DNA of 64,000 nucleotides. Source: Pseudooceanicola atlanticus. Its GTDB lineage: Bacteria > Pseudomonadota > Alphaproteobacteria > Rhodobacterales > Rhodobacteraceae. The stretch spans positions 124,001 through 188,000 of the forward strand of contig NZ_AQQX01000005.1 in assembly GCF_000768315.1 (NCBI RefSeq), written 5' to 3'. The notes below the pieces were generated by a model. The model had not been told where the DNA came from. It did no database searches and was given only the letters and a program-made list of their open reading frames with translations. The position numbers and the translations under genes are program-made. Positions 17,353 to 26,466 of the stretch are shown here, piece after piece (the stretch's first letter is position 1; every line of letters starts with the position of its first letter).

Positions 17353-17667
17353 TTACAGAAAATCGTCGCGGCGGGGGGTGAAGGTGTCGATCAGGCGCCC
17401 CGCATCGCGGCAGGTGCAGCCATGGGTCACGCCCGAGGGAATGACAAAGCTGTCTCCGGGGCCGACATCGAATGTCTCGCCGTCCATTTCGAAGGTGAAA
17501 CGGCCGCTTTCGACATAGGTGGATTGCACATGCGGGTGGCTGTGCAGCGCGCCTTCCCCGCCCGTTTCGAAGGTGAAGGCCACCACCATCAGCTCGGGAC
17601 TGTCCGACAGGACCTGCCTTGTGCTGCGGTCCAGCTGATGGATGGGGAAGGTTTTGACTTGGGTCAT
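17353..17667 (-). CDS. kdgF: KdgF-like cupin, unsaturated-uronate linearising enzyme
   Basis: This is a 104-residue single-domain cupin. The metal ligands sit in HSHPHVQSTYV (about residues 41-51) and PSGVTHG (about residues 79-85). KdgF opens the ring of 4,5-unsaturated uronates, products of pectin and alginate lyases, to the linear DKI substrate of KduI, the next gene. ATG 17667 has GAGGTG at a good distance; a GTG nine bases earlier is less likely because it lies within that site. Small cupins are hard to tell apart, but the neighbours support this assignment. Confidence 0.8.
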   Translation of the reverse strand: MTQVKTFPIHQLDRSTRQVLSDSPELMVVAFTFETGGEGALHSHPHVQSTYVESGRFTFEMDGETFDVGPGDSFVIPSGVTHGCTCRDAGRLIDTFTPRRDDFL

Positions 17668-17677
17668 CCGGGGCACC

Positions 17678-18958
17678 TCAATGAAAGAGCGACGGCAGCC
17701 AGAGCGACAGCGCCGGGATGTAGGTGACCAGCATCAGCGTCGCGACCGCCGCCCCGTAGAAGGGAAGGATCGACCGCATCGCGCGGCCCACGGATATGCG
17801 CCCCACGGCGCAGCCGACGAACAGGACGGCTCCCACCGGCGGCGTGCAAAGCCCGATACCGAGGTTGAGGATCAGGATGATCCCGAAATGCACCGGATCG
17901 ACCCCGTAGGCCGTGGCGACGGGCAGGAAGATCGGGGTGGTGATCACGATCAGCGGCGACATGTCCATGAAAGTGCCCAGCAGCAGCAGCACGACGTTCA
18001 GAAGCAGCAGGATCACGATCGGGTTGTCGCTGACATCCTTCAGCGCTTCGACCAGGGCGGTCGGCACGCGCATATAGGCCAGCAGCCAGCCGAAGGCGGC
18101 CGCGCTGCCGATCACCAGCAGAACCATCGACGAGGTCCGCACTGCGTTGAGCGTCGCATCCACGAAGGCCGTCCAGCTGAGCGTGCGATAGGCGAAGATC
18201 GTGACGAGGATCGCGTAGACCACCGCGATGCAGGAACTTTCGGAGGCCGTGAAGACACCGGAGCGAACGCCGCCGAAGATGATCGCGACAAGGATCAGGC
18301 CGGGGATCGCGTTGATCAGAAGGCCCATGACCGCGCCCAGCCCCGGGAAGCGTTCCGTCGGGTAGCCGCGTTTGCGTGCGATCCACCACGCCACCACCAT
18401 CAGCGACAGAGCCAAGACAAGACCCGGAATGATGCCGGCGGTGAAAAGGTCGGCGATGGACAGCCGCCCGCCCGCCGAGATCGAATAGATGATCAGGTTG
18501 TGCGAGGGCGGCAGCATCAGGGCGATGATCGAGGACATAACGGTCACGCTGACCGCGTAGTCCCGCCCGTAGCCGCGTTCTGCCATCTGCGGGATCATGA
18601 TGCCGCCGATGGCCGTGGCATCCGCCGCGGCAGAGCCCGAGATACCGCCGAAGAGGACGGAGGCCGAGATATTCACCTGCCCCAGCCCGCCCCGCAGGTG
18701 TCCGACGACACCACCGGCGAGGGCCACCAGCCTGCGGGCGATGTCACCGCGGACCATCAACTCGCCCGCATAGATGAAGAAGGGGATCGCCATCAGCGCA
18801 AAGACCGAGATGCCTGAATTCAGCCGCTGGAACACCACCACGGGCGGCAGCCCGATATAGGCGATCGTGGCGAAGGAGGACGCGCCAAGGCAGAAGGCCA
18901 CGGGCGTGCCGATCAGCAGCAGGAAGGTGAAGGACCCGAAGAGGACGAAGAGTTCCAT
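17678..18958 (-). CDS. dctM: TRAP transporter large permease (DctM type)
   Basis: The product has 426 residues and about 12 membrane helices and forms the transport channel of a tripartite ATP-independent periplasmic transporter. Family features include FGGISGSAAADATAIGGIMIP (about residues 97-117) and repeated glycine/proline-rich re-entrant loops. It is driven by ion gradients and fed by the DctP-type binding protein of the same operon. The start is one base after the small-permease stop (TGACATG). Gene context points to hexuronates or unsaturated oligouronates as the substrate. Confidence 0.93.
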   Translation of the reverse strand: MELFVLFGSFTFLLLIGTPVAFCLGASSFATIAYIGLPPVVVFQRLNSGISVFALMAIPFFIYAGELMVRGDIARRLVALAGGVVGHLRGGLGQVNISASVLFGGISGSAAADATAIGGIMIPQMAERGYGRDYAVSVTVMSSIIALMLPPSHNLIIYSISAGGRLSIADLFTAGIIPGLVLALSLMVVAWWIARKRGYPTERFPGLGAVMGLLINAIPGLILVAIIFGGVRSGVFTASESSCIAVVYAILVTIFAYRTLSWTAFVDATLNAVRTSSMVLLVIGSAAAFGWLLAYMRVPTALVEALKDVSDNPIVILLLLNVVLLLLGTFMDMSPLIVITTPIFLPVATAYGVDPVHFGIILILNLGIGLCTPPVGAVLFVGCAVGRISVGRAMRSILPFYGAAVATLMLVTYIPALSLWLPSLFH

Positions 18959-18959
18959 G

Positions 18960-19484
18960 TCAGCTGTCCTCTGCCAGCTTGTCGGCGAAGCGGATCGTCG
19001 GCAGCCCCACGGCGCGGCGCAAGAGCCGCTCGGCCGAGTAGATCACCAGCAGCGCCCCGCCCGTTATCAGCGCCAGGAAAGCGATCCCGCCGGAGATGCC
19101 GAGATTGGGAATGGTGGTGGGCCAGGTCTTGAGCGCCAGTTGCAGCCCATACCCGACCATCCCGCAGCCAAAACCGATGACCACAATGTCGGAAATCGTG
19201 TAGGCCACCTGCTTGGCCCGATCCCCGAGAAGGAAAAGCAGCACGTCGAAGCTGAGGTGATTGCCCTCCCGGATACCGGCGGCCGCGCCCAGCAACAGGA
19301 ACCAGCCCATGATCAGGATGGAGCTGGACTCGGTCCAGGTCGGCGTGTCGTTCAGCACGAAGCGACCAAAGACCTGCCACGCGATGAAGATCGTCATCAG
19401 GACCAGCCCGACCCCGGCAATCCGCATCGTCACGGCAGCCACGCGATCCAGGACCGCTGACAGTTTCTCTACAAAATTTCGCAC
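18960..19484 (-). CDS. dctQ: TRAP transporter small permease (DctQ type)
   Basis: This 174-residue membrane protein has four hydrophobic helices and the family motif around FVLNDTPTWTESSSILIMGWF (about residues 52-72). It forms the membrane complex with DctM. The start codon is GTG (MRNFVEKL), preceded by a purine-rich AGAGGCGG site. It sits between the binding protein and the large permease. Confidence 0.9.
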   Translation of the reverse strand: MRNFVEKLSAVLDRVAAVTMRIAGVGLVLMTIFIAWQVFGRFVLNDTPTWTESSSILIMGWFLLLGAAAGIREGNHLSFDVLLFLLGDRAKQVAYTISDIVVIGFGCGMVGYGLQLALKTWPTTIPNLGISGGIAFLALITGGALLVIYSAERLLRRAVGLPTIRFADKLAEDS

Positions 19485-19541
19485 TTTGCCCGCCTCTGTG
19501 GGAAGGGACCGCCCGATCGGGACCGGGCGGCCCGCCTTGCC

Positions 19542-20513
19542 TTACTCGACCGCGCGGATACGCGTGACGAGGTCCTTGAGCTTGTCGGAGGTGACGTGCT
19601 TTTCGTAGACGACGTCCATCGCTTCGATGAAGGGGGTCTTGTCGATGTTCTCGACGATCTCGACACCCGCGGCGCGCACCTTTTCCTCGGACGCCTTTTC
19701 ACGGGCGGCCCATTGTTCGCGCATGATCGGCATGGAATCCTTTGCCGCCTGACGGATCAGCGCCTGGTCTTCCTCGCTGAGGCTGTCGAACTTCATCTTC
19801 GACATCACCAGGACCTCGGGCACGATCAGGTGCTGGTCCAGCGTGTAATAGCCCGCGACCTCGTAATGGCCCGAGCTTTCGAAGGACGGCCAGTTGTTCT
19901 CGGCCCCGTCGATGACGCCGGTCTGGATCGAGGAATAGACCTCGCCATAGGGCAACGGCGTGGCGTTGCCGCCAAGCGCGTCGACCATGTCTACGAAGAC
20001 GTCGGATTGCATGACCCGGAACTTGAGCCCCTCGATATCCTCGATCGAGGTGATCGGCTTCTGGCTGTTGTAGAAGGAGCGCGACCCGCCATCGTAATAG
20101 GCCAGGCCGACCAGGTCATGGTTCGAGAATTCGCCAAGGATCTCGTCGCCGATCTCACCGTCCACGACGTTGTGCATGTGTTCGACCGAGCGGAAGATAT
20201 AAGGCAGCGAGAAGACCTTGGTTTCCTCGATGATGTTGTTGAACGGCCCGAGCGAGACGCGGTTCAGGTCGATCACGCCCAGCTGGGTCTGTTCGATCGT
20301 GTCCTTTTCCTCGCCCAGCTGGGCGGAATGGAACACCTCCACGCAGATACGCCCGTCCGACCGCTCCTCCAGCATGTCGCCCATGGCCTCGACGGCTGCG
20401 ACCGTCGGGTAGCCTTCGGGATGCGTGTCCGAAGACCGCAGCGTGATTTCGCAAGCCTGGGCCGCGCCGGCGGCCGCGATGAGAGCCACGAGGCTCGTTG
20501 TAACCATTTTCAT
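19542..20513 (-). CDS. dctP: TRAP transporter solute-binding protein (DctP type)
   Basis: The 323-residue periplasmic protein has a signal peptide ([20 protein letters not shown], cleavage before CEI) and the DctP fold: [31 protein letters not shown], and the ligand-binding Arg region [45 protein letters not shown] (about residues 150-195). GGGAGGAG precedes ATG 20513. By context it binds uronates, and it follows uxaC after a 26-nt gap. Confidence 0.93.
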   Translation of the reverse strand: MKMVTTSLVALIAAAGAAQACEITLRSSDTHPEGYPTVAAVEAMGDMLEERSDGRICVEVFHSAQLGEEKDTIEQTQLGVIDLNRVSLGPFNNIIEETKVFSLPYIFRSVEHMHNVVDGEIGDEILGEFSNHDLVGLAYYDGGSRSFYNSQKPITSIEDIEGLKFRVMQSDVFVDMVDALGGNATPLPYGEVYSSIQTGVIDGAENNWPSFESSGHYEVAGYYTLDQHLIVPEVLVMSKMKFDSLSEEDQALIRQAAKDSMPIMREQWAAREKASEEKVRAAGVEIVENIDKTPFIEAMDVVYEKHVTSDKLKDLVTRIRAVE

Positions 20514-20539
20514 CTTTTTCTCCTCCCTGAAGATGACTG

Positions 20540-21946
20540 TCACAGGCGATATGCGTCCTTTGCCAGCCGATACGTGAGGTCGTGAGCGACCTCGAATGCC
20601 TCGCTTTCCCCGAGCCGGCCCGTGCCGACGAGGGTGGCGAGGTAGGCACAATCCGACCGCCGGGCCACGTCGTGCCGGGCGGGGATCGAACAGAAGGCGC
20701 GGGTGTCGTCGTTGAACCCGGCCGTGTTGTAGAAGCCCGCGGTTTCCGTGACCGTTTCGCGGAAGCGGCGGATACCCTCGTAGCTGTCGAAGAACCACCA
20801 GGGCGGACCCAGGCGCAGCGCCGGATAGGCCCCGGCGAGCGGGGCGAGTTCCCGGCCATAGCTGGTTTCGTCGAGGGTAAAGAGGATGATGGTCAGGCCC
20901 GGCTCAAGCCCGACGGCATCGAGCATCGGCTTCAGCGCGGCGACGTAATCGGTGCGCCCCGGAATATCAAAGCCCTTGTCCCGCCCGAACTGCTCGAAGA
21001 CACCGGCATTATGGTTGCGACGCGCGCCGGGATGGATCTGCATGACCATCCCGTCCTCGACGCTCATCCGGGCCATTTCGGTCAGCATCTGGGCCCGGAA
21101 CAGCTCTGCATCCGCGGCATCGCCCTGCCCCGTGCGCACCTTGTGATACAGCGCTTCGGCCTCGCCCGGCGGAAGGTCGGCGGTCAGGGCGCTCGGGTGA
21201 CCGTGATCGGTGGCCGTGGCGCCGTGTTCACGGAAGAACGCACGCCGCTTGCGATGCGCGGCCAGGTATCCCTGCCAGGTGCTGGTGTCCTCGTCCGTCA
21301 GGGCGCCCAGTTGGTCGAGATTTGCCCCGAAGCCTTCGAAATCCGGGTCGATCACGGCGTCGGGTCGATAGGTCGTGATTACCCTGCCCTGCCAGCCGCT
21401 GTCCGCGATCTGGCGATGCCAGCCCAGATCATCCAGCGCGCCTTCGGTCGTGGCCAGCACCTCGACCCCGAACCGGTCGAACAGCGCGCGGGGGCGAAAC
21501 TCGTCCTGGCCCAGCATCTCGTCGATGCGGTCATAATACATGTCGGCATTTTCGGCGCTCAGCGGTTCGGTCATGCCGAACACCTCAGAAAAGGCATGCG
21601 CCAGCCACATCGCGGAGGGCGTGGCGCGAAACAGGTGCTGGTGAGCCGCGAAAAGCCGCCAGATCGCCCGCGGATCGGTTTCGACCGGACCGCCATCGAC
21701 GCGCGGCACACCCAGATCGGCCATGTTGACGCCCTGCGAGACGAGCATGCGGAACACGTAATGATCGGGGATGACGAACAGCTCTGCCGGATTGGGGAAG
21801 CGTTGGTTTTCGGCGAACCAGCGCGGATCGCAGTGACCGTGCGGACTGATGATCGGCAACCCGGAGACGGAATCGTACAGCGCCCGGGCCATGGCCCGCA
21901 GGGAAGGCTCCACCGGGAATAGGCGATCAGGTTCCAGCAGCGACAT
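20540..21946 (-). CDS. uxaC: Glucuronate isomerase
   Basis: UxaC interconverts glucuronate with fructuronate and galacturonate with tagaturonate, the entry step for both branches. The 468-residue amidohydrolase-fold enzyme has [14 protein letters not shown] (about residues 34-47), a long helical middle with TTEGALDDL, and a late HPGARRNHN metal-region segment. GAGGGG lies just before the ATG. It is the first gene of the leftward operon and faces the GntR regulator across a 112-nt divergent region. Confidence 0.95.
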   Translation of the reverse strand: MSLLEPDRLFPVEPSLRAMARALYDSVSGLPIISPHGHCDPRWFAENQRFPNPAELFVIPDHYVFRMLVSQGVNMADLGVPRVDGGPVETDPRAIWRLFAAHQHLFRATPSAMWLAHAFSEVFGMTEPLSAENADMYYDRIDEMLGQDEFRPRALFDRFGVEVLATTEGALDDLGWHRQIADSGWQGRVITTYRPDAVIDPDFEGFGANLDQLGALTDEDTSTWQGYLAAHRKRRAFFREHGATATDHGHPSALTADLPPGEAEALYHKVRTGQGDAADAELFRAQMLTEMARMSVEDGMVMQIHPGARRNHNAGVFEQFGRDKGFDIPGRTDYVAALKPMLDAVGLEPGLTIILFTLDETSYGRELAPLAGAYPALRLGPPWWFFDSYEGIRRFRETVTETAGFYNTAGFNDDTRAFCSIPARHDVARRSDCAYLATLVGTGRLGESEAFEVAHDLTYRLAKDAYRL

Positions 21947-21970
21947 TCAACCCCTCGATTCTCGCAAGTC

Positions 21971-21998
21971 TTGGCATACTAATATGCTAGTTGATTAG
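21971..21998. promoter_or_regulatory. Probable GntR/UxuR-type operator in the uxaC-gntR divergent region
   Basis: TTGGCATACTAA (21971-21982) differs at only two positions from a perfect TTGG-TATA-CCAA palindrome, the core known for E. coli UxuR/ExuR sites. It overlaps a second dyad, ACTA (21978-21981) and TAGT (21988-21991), and CTAAT (21979-21983) with ATTAG (21994-21998). The position between divergent start codons fits control of both directions. Confidence 0.5.
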
Positions 21999-22058
21999 TT
22001 GTGTCAAAAAGTGAAATAGTGATAAGCGACCGACACGAAACTTTCGGGGATCCCAGAC

Positions 22059-22754
22059 ATGCCGCCCTTGTCCCTGGCGACCATTCAATCCGCACCTGTG
22101 ACTACGACCGATCAGGTCTTCGAGGCGCTTTACTCCGCCATCGTGTCGTTTGAATTGCCGCCCGGCACCAAGGTGTCCGAGATCGATATCGCCCGTCAGA
22201 TGGATGTGTCGCGCCAACCTGTCAGGGACGCGTTCTTTCGGTTGTCCAAGCTGGGCTTCCTGATGATCCGCCCACAGCGGGCGACGCTGATCACCAAGAT
22301 CTCCGTCCAGGCCGTGCAGGAGGCCGCGTTCATCCGAATGGCACTGGAGCTTGCCTGCGTGACCGAGGCCATCAAGCGCCTGGACGATGACGCAATGGCG
22401 CGGATCGACGACGTGATCGATCAGCAGAGGGCCGCGGTGGAGGCTAAGGACGGGTCGGCCTTTCACACCTGGGACGACCGGTTTCACCACACCATCTGCG
22501 AGATCGGGGGCCGCGCCCATGTCTGGACGCTGATCCGCGAATACAAGGCGCATGTGGACAGGGTGCGCTACCTCTCCCTGCCGTTCAGCCTGGATATCGC
22601 GTTCAACGAACATTTGGGGATCCGCGATGCCTTTGCCGCGCGCGACGACGACATGGCGCGACAACTGATGCGCGCGCATCTGGAGCGTATCCTGCGCATC
22701 ATGGACCAGATCCGCGAAGAGAACGTGGAGTTCTTCGAGGACAGCGCCGCGTGA
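22059..22754 (+). CDS. GntR-family (FadR subfamily) regulator of uronate genes
   Basis: The 231-residue protein has an N-terminal winged helix (VFEALYSAIVSFELPPGTKVSEIDIARQMDVSRQPVRDAFFRL, about residues 19-62) and a C-terminal FCD all-helical ligand domain with metal-site His residues (DDRFHHTIC, HLGIRDAF, MRAHLERI). FadR-type regulators of sugar-acid operons usually repress until a uronate intermediate binds. It is divergent from uxaC and overlaps kdgK (GTGA), so it most likely controls the whole cluster, including itself. Confidence 0.87.
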   Translation: MPPLSLATIQSAPVTTTDQVFEALYSAIVSFELPPGTKVSEIDIARQMDVSRQPVRDAFFRLSKLGFLMIRPQRATLITKISVQAVQEAAFIRMALELACVTEAIKRLDDDAMARIDDVIDQQRAAVEAKDGSAFHTWDDRFHHTICEIGGRAHVWTLIREYKAHVDRVRYLSLPFSLDIAFNEHLGIRDAFAARDDDMARQLMRAHLERILRIMDQIREENVEFFEDSAA

Positions 22755-23647
22755 CCCGCTTCCTGTCGATTGGCGAATGCATGGTCGAATTCGCGCCGGA
22801 TGAGGGCGGTCTCTACCGTAGTGGTTTTGCCGGCGACACGTTCAACACCGCCTGGTACATGCGCCAATTGTGCCACCCGGGCACCGAGGTTCTGTATCAT
22901 TCAGCCATCGGCGACGATGCCGCATCCGCCGAGATGACGGGCTTTGTCCGCGAGGCCGGGATCGGGTTCGATCCGCTGGTGATCCCGGGGGCGTCGGTCG
23001 GGCTCTACATGATTTCGCTGCTGGAGGGGGAGCGCAGCTTTTCCTACTGGCGATCCGCCTCCGCCGCGCGTCGGTTGGCGGAAGGGTTAGAGGCCTGCCC
23101 CGCCCTGTCGCCCGGTGACATCCTGTTCTTTTCCGGGATCACGATGGCAATCCTGCACCCGGAAACCCGCGCCCCGTTTCTGGATTTCGTCAGCAAAGCG
23201 CGGGCCAACGGGATCACGGTCGCCTTCGACCCAAATCTGCGCCCACGGCTCTGGGCCGATGGTGCAGAGATGTGCGACTGGATCACCCGTTCGGCAGAAG
23301 TGGCGGACGTCCTGCTTCCATCCTTCGACGATGAGGCCACTCATTTCGGGGACACGGCGCCCCAAGGCACTGTCACCCGATACCGCGCCCTCGGGGCCGC
23401 GACGGTTGTCGTCAAAAATGGCGGCGGCGATGTGCTGGTTCAGTCTGACGGCCATGCCCCGGTTCACGTCAGCCCGCCCAAGGTCATGCAGGTGGTCGAC
23501 AGCACCGCCGCCGGTGATGCGTTCAATGCCGGTTTCCTCTCCCGCTGGATGCGGAAGGCGCCGCTGCGCGAAGCCGTTGAGGTCGGCTGCAATGTCTCGG
23601 CTCAGGTGATCCGGCAACGCGGGGCGCTGACCCGTATCTCCCTCTAG
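22751..23647 (+). CDS. kdgK: 2-keto-3-deoxygluconate kinase (PfkB family)
   Basis: KdgK phosphorylates KDG, the common product of the uxu/uxa and kdu branches, to KDPG. The 298-residue ribokinase-fold protein has the GGLYRSGFAGDTFNTAWYM substrate region (about residues 19-37) and the catalytic DSTAAGDAFNAGF signature (about residues 248-260). The start is GTG, overlapping the regulator stop (GTGA). Its stop codon shares the CTAG palindrome with the end of the convergent cbbY remnant. A KDPG aldolase is not in the window. Confidence 0.92.
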   Translation: MTRFLSIGECMVEFAPDEGGLYRSGFAGDTFNTAWYMRQLCHPGTEVLYHSAIGDDAASAEMTGFVREAGIGFDPLVIPGASVGLYMISLLEGERSFSYWRSASAARRLAEGLEACPALSPGDILFFSGITMAILHPETRAPFLDFVSKARANGITVAFDPNLRPRLWADGAEMCDWITRSAEVADVLLPSFDDEATHFGDTAPQGTVTRYRALGAATVVVKNGGGDVLVQSDGHAPVHVSPPKVMQVVDSTAAGDAFNAGFLSRWMRKAPLREAVEVGCNVSAQVIRQRGALTRISL

Positions 23648-24371
23648 GTCCCGGAATTGACCGCGAATTCGGCGCGCTTTGGCAAACCGAGGCCAGACAG
23701 ATAATCCCCAACCGCCGCATCCGAGAATTCGTCGACCACCAGATCGGCATCCCTCAACTCTTCCGCCCGCGTATAGAGCGATGGTGACGCGATCACCCGC
23801 AACCCCGCCGCCTTGGCCGCGGCGACCCCGTTCGCGCTGTCTTCGAAGGCCACCGCATCGGCGGCATCGACGCCCAGTCGCTCAAGGGCCAGGTGATAGA
23901 CATCCGGCGCGGGTTTCTTACGTGGCACCTCGTCCCCGGCCGCGATGACCGGAAACACCTCTGTCGCGTCGCGTTGCCAGAGGGCCAGGCCCAGGGCATC
24001 CACGTTGGCGCGGGTTGTCGTCGTGGCGATGGCGAGGGCACAACCGATCGCCCGGCCCTGCGCGATCAGAGCGTCGATCCCCTGGCGTGGCGCAATGCCC
24101 GACGCGACGATATCGACAAAGGCATCTGTCTTGTCACTGTGCAGCTTCCGGATCATCGCGTCATCGATCATCGAAGCGTCAGGCAGGCTGCCCGCCCAGC
24201 TGCGGATACGTTCCTTCCCCCCGTCACGGCCAGCAGCCGACCATAGGTCGCCTGATTCCAGTGCCAGTCCAAGCCCTGCGCGGCGAAGGCCCGGTTGAAG
24301 GCCGCGCGATGTGCCTCCTCCGTCTCGGCCAGCGTGCCGTCGACGTCGAATATCAAGGCTTTCAAGGGCAT
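23644..24371 (-). pseudogene. cbbY: CbbY-type HAD phosphatase, split by a frameshift
   Basis: Two frames together make one CbbY-like HAD hydrolase. The first (from ATG 24371) reads [20 protein letters not shown], the catalytic Asp motif, and stays normal to VTGG. The second carries the rest, with IATTTTRANVDAL, RKKPAPDVYHLAL and AFEDSANGVAAAKAAGL. The break lies at the C6 run 24217-24222: one more base there would read GGKERIRSW, as expected for the family, and restore a protein of about 242 residues. CbbY removes the inhibitor xylulose-1,5-bisphosphate of red-type RuBisCO. A sequencing error is as likely as a real mutation. Confidence 0.8.
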
Positions 24372-24374
24372 GAC

Positions 24375-25022
24375 TCAGGCCGCGGCACGGGACAGCAAAG
24401 CACTCAGGTCACCATAGCGAGAGAACTTGGCCATATGCGGCAGGTCCTCGACCGGGGCCTTGCGATACCCTTCGGTAAACAGCACGAAGGGGATCCCGGC
24501 CTGCGCGGCACAGGCGGCATCCACCTCGCTGTCCCCGACATAGATGCCGGATCGTCCCATACGCTCGAAGGCCAGGTGCAGGGGCGCCGGGTCGGGCTTG
24601 CGGGTCGGGGCCGTGTCGCCTCCGACGACCGCATCGAAAAGCCCCGCGATGCCCAGCTTGTCGAGGATCTGGTGCGTCGGCTCCTCCGGCTTGTTGGTGC
24701 AGATGCCCAGCCGGAAGCCGGAGGCCCGCAATCCTTCCAGACAGGGCAGAACCCCGTCGAAGAGCGCTGTCAGGTAGGTCGGATCGGCGTAATAGGCGCT
24801 GCGGAACCCCTCCAGCAGCGCCTCGCGCCGCAACATGCTGATCCCGCTGGCAATTGCCACCTGTTCGATCAGTGCCGGAACGCCATTGCCGATGAAGGAA
24901 GTGACCTGCGCCAGGCTGAGCGGGCGGCAATACTGCGCCGCCAGTGCCGTGTTCACCGCCGCCGCGATGCCGGGGGCGCTGTCCACGAGGGTTCCGTCGA
25001 GATCAAAAACGATAGCTGTCAT
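24375..25022 (-). CDS. gph: Phosphoglycolate phosphatase
   Basis: This 215-residue HAD-family enzyme (CbbZ type) dephosphorylates 2-phosphoglycolate, the product of the RuBisCO oxygenase reaction. HAD motifs are clear: FDLDGTLVDS (about residues 5-14), the TN-containing ICTNKPEEPT, and RKPDPAPL followed by YVGDSEVDA. It lies in the cbb operon one base after the rpe stop (TGACATG), so translation is likely coupled. Confidence 0.93.
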   Translation of the reverse strand: MTAIVFDLDGTLVDSAPGIAAAVNTALAAQYCRPLSLAQVTSFIGNGVPALIEQVAIASGISMLRREALLEGFRSAYYADPTYLTALFDGVLPCLEGLRASGFRLGICTNKPEEPTHQILDKLGIAGLFDAVVGGDTAPTRKPDPAPLHLAFERMGRSGIYVGDSEVDAACAAQAGIPFVLFTEGYRKAPVEDLPHMAKFSRYGDLSALLSRAAA

Positions 25023-25023
25023 G

Positions 25024-25719
25024 TCAGGCGTCCTCCATCAGGGCCAGCTGGGCCGCATCGCGTATGGCCCGGATGTTGTCGCCGTATGGCGCCGGGTTAT
25101 CAACCGATCCGCCCCGGAAAACCGCCGAACCGGCCACCAGAACATCCGCGCCTGCGCGCACCAATTCCGGGGCGGTGGCCGGATCGACGCCACCGTCGAT
25201 CTCGATCTTGATCGGCCTGTCCCCGATGATCTGCTTCAGCCGCGCGACCTGGTCGATCTGCGACGCGATGAAGCTCTGCCCGCCGAAACCGGGATTGACC
25301 GTCATCACGCAGACCAGGTCCAGCAGGTCGAGAAGTGGCGCGACGACCTCGACGGATGTGCCGGGGTTGAGCGCCAGACCTGCCTTGCACCCCGCCGTGC
25401 GGATCGCCTGCAACGTCCGATGCACATGCGGCCCCGCCTCGTAATGCGCGGTCAGGATATCGGCACCGGCCGCCGCGAAGGCCTCGATATAGGGATCGAC
25501 CGGGGCAATCATCAGATGCACGTCCATCACGGTGCTGATGTGCCGTCGAATGGCGGCACAGAGGGGCGGACCGAAGGTGAGGTTCGGCACGAAATGCCCG
25601 TCCATCACGTCGACATGGATCCAGTCGGCGCCCTGCGCCTCGACCGCCTCGATCTCGGCGCCGAAATTGGCGAAATCGGCGGACAGGATGGACGGGGCGA
25701 TCTTGATCTGGGGGCTCAT
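25024..25719 (-). CDS. rpe: Ribulose-phosphate 3-epimerase
   Basis: The enzyme interconverts xylulose-5-phosphate and ribulose-5-phosphate, feeding phosphoribulokinase. The 231-residue TIM barrel has IAPSILSADFANFGAEI at the start, the HVDVMDGHFVPN metal and catalytic segment (about residues 35-46), VMTVNPGFGGQ (about residues 140-150) and EIDGGVDPATAPE. Its ATG overlaps the tpiA stop (ATGA). Alternative name cbbE. Confidence 0.95.
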   Translation of the reverse strand: MSPQIKIAPSILSADFANFGAEIEAVEAQGADWIHVDVMDGHFVPNLTFGPPLCAAIRRHISTVMDVHLMIAPVDPYIEAFAAAGADILTAHYEAGPHVHRTLQAIRTAGCKAGLALNPGTSVEVVAPLLDLLDLVCVMTVNPGFGGQSFIASQIDQVARLKQIIGDRPIKIEIDGGVDPATAPELVRAGADVLVAGSAVFRGGSVDNPAPYGDNIRAIRDAAQLALMEDA

Positions 25720-26465
25720 GCGTAGGCTCCTTTCTCCGCCAGTGCATTCATGATCGGAACGAATTTACCCGCGGTGAGAGACGCGCCACCAACCAGCGCG
25801 CCATCCACGTTCTGCAAGGCAAAGATCGATGCAGCGTTTTCGGCAGATACGGAACCGCCATATAGCAGCGAGATCTCCCCGCCTTGCGCGAACCGCGAGG
25901 CCAGCCGGTCGCGGAGGGCCCGATGAACACGTTCGATCTCGTCCTCACGCGGCGTGATCCCGGTGCCGATGGCCCAGACGGGTTCATAGGCGACGATCGT
26001 ATTGGCCGGCGTCGCGCCTTCGGGCAAGGACGCCGCGAGCTGCCGCGCCAGAACCTCGACCGTCCGACCGCCACGGTACTGCGCCTCTGTTTCGCCAATA
26101 CACAGGATAGTGCGCAGCCCCGCGCCCCAGGCGGCCCGTACCTTTCCCGCAACCTGCACATCGCTTTCCGCGTGGTTGGCACGCCGTTCGGAATGGCCCA
26201 GGATCACCGCCCGCGCTCCGGCCTCGGCCAGCATCGGCGCGGACAGGTCACCGGTATGCGCCCCCGCGTCTGCCGCGTGGCAATCCTGCGCGGCCGGTGT
26301 GATCCCGGCATGGCCAGCAACCCGCGGCAACAGGGTCACCGGTGGGGCGATGACGGTTTCGACGCAAGTCATATCGCGCGCGGCGTCGGCGATCCACGCC
26401 ACCTCCGGCAGCGCCGCGGCCAGTCCGTTCATCTTCCAGTTTCCGGCAATGATCCGTGCTGCCAT
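25716..26465 (-). CDS. tpiA: Triosephosphate isomerase
   Basis: TpiA interconverts dihydroxyacetone phosphate and glyceraldehyde-3-phosphate. The 249-residue barrel has the substrate Lys in AGNWKMNG (about residues 6-13), the electrophile His in ILGHSERR (about residues 90-97), the catalytic Glu in VAYEPVWAIGTG (about residues 160-171) and SLLYGGSV. It sits inside the cbb operon between cbbX and rpe, an uncommon place for tpiA. Confidence 0.95.
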   Translation of the reverse strand: MAARIIAGNWKMNGLAAALPEVAWIADAARDMTCVETVIAPPVTLLPRVAGHAGITPAAQDCHAADAGAHTGDLSAPMLAEAGARAVILGHSERRANHAESDVQVAGKVRAAWGAGLRTILCIGETEAQYRGGRTVEVLARQLAASLPEGATPANTIVAYEPVWAIGTGITPREDEIERVHRALRDRLASRFAQGGEISLLYGGSVSAENAASIFALQNVDGALVGGASLTAGKFVPIMNALAEKGAYA

Positions 26466-26466
26466 G

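Noticed and set aside
23644-24371. Two separate small genes (24168-24371 and 23644-24171) at the end of the cbb operon
   Set aside because: The first lacks the rest of the HAD fold and the second lacks the catalytic Asp; joined by one base they form a normal CbbY.
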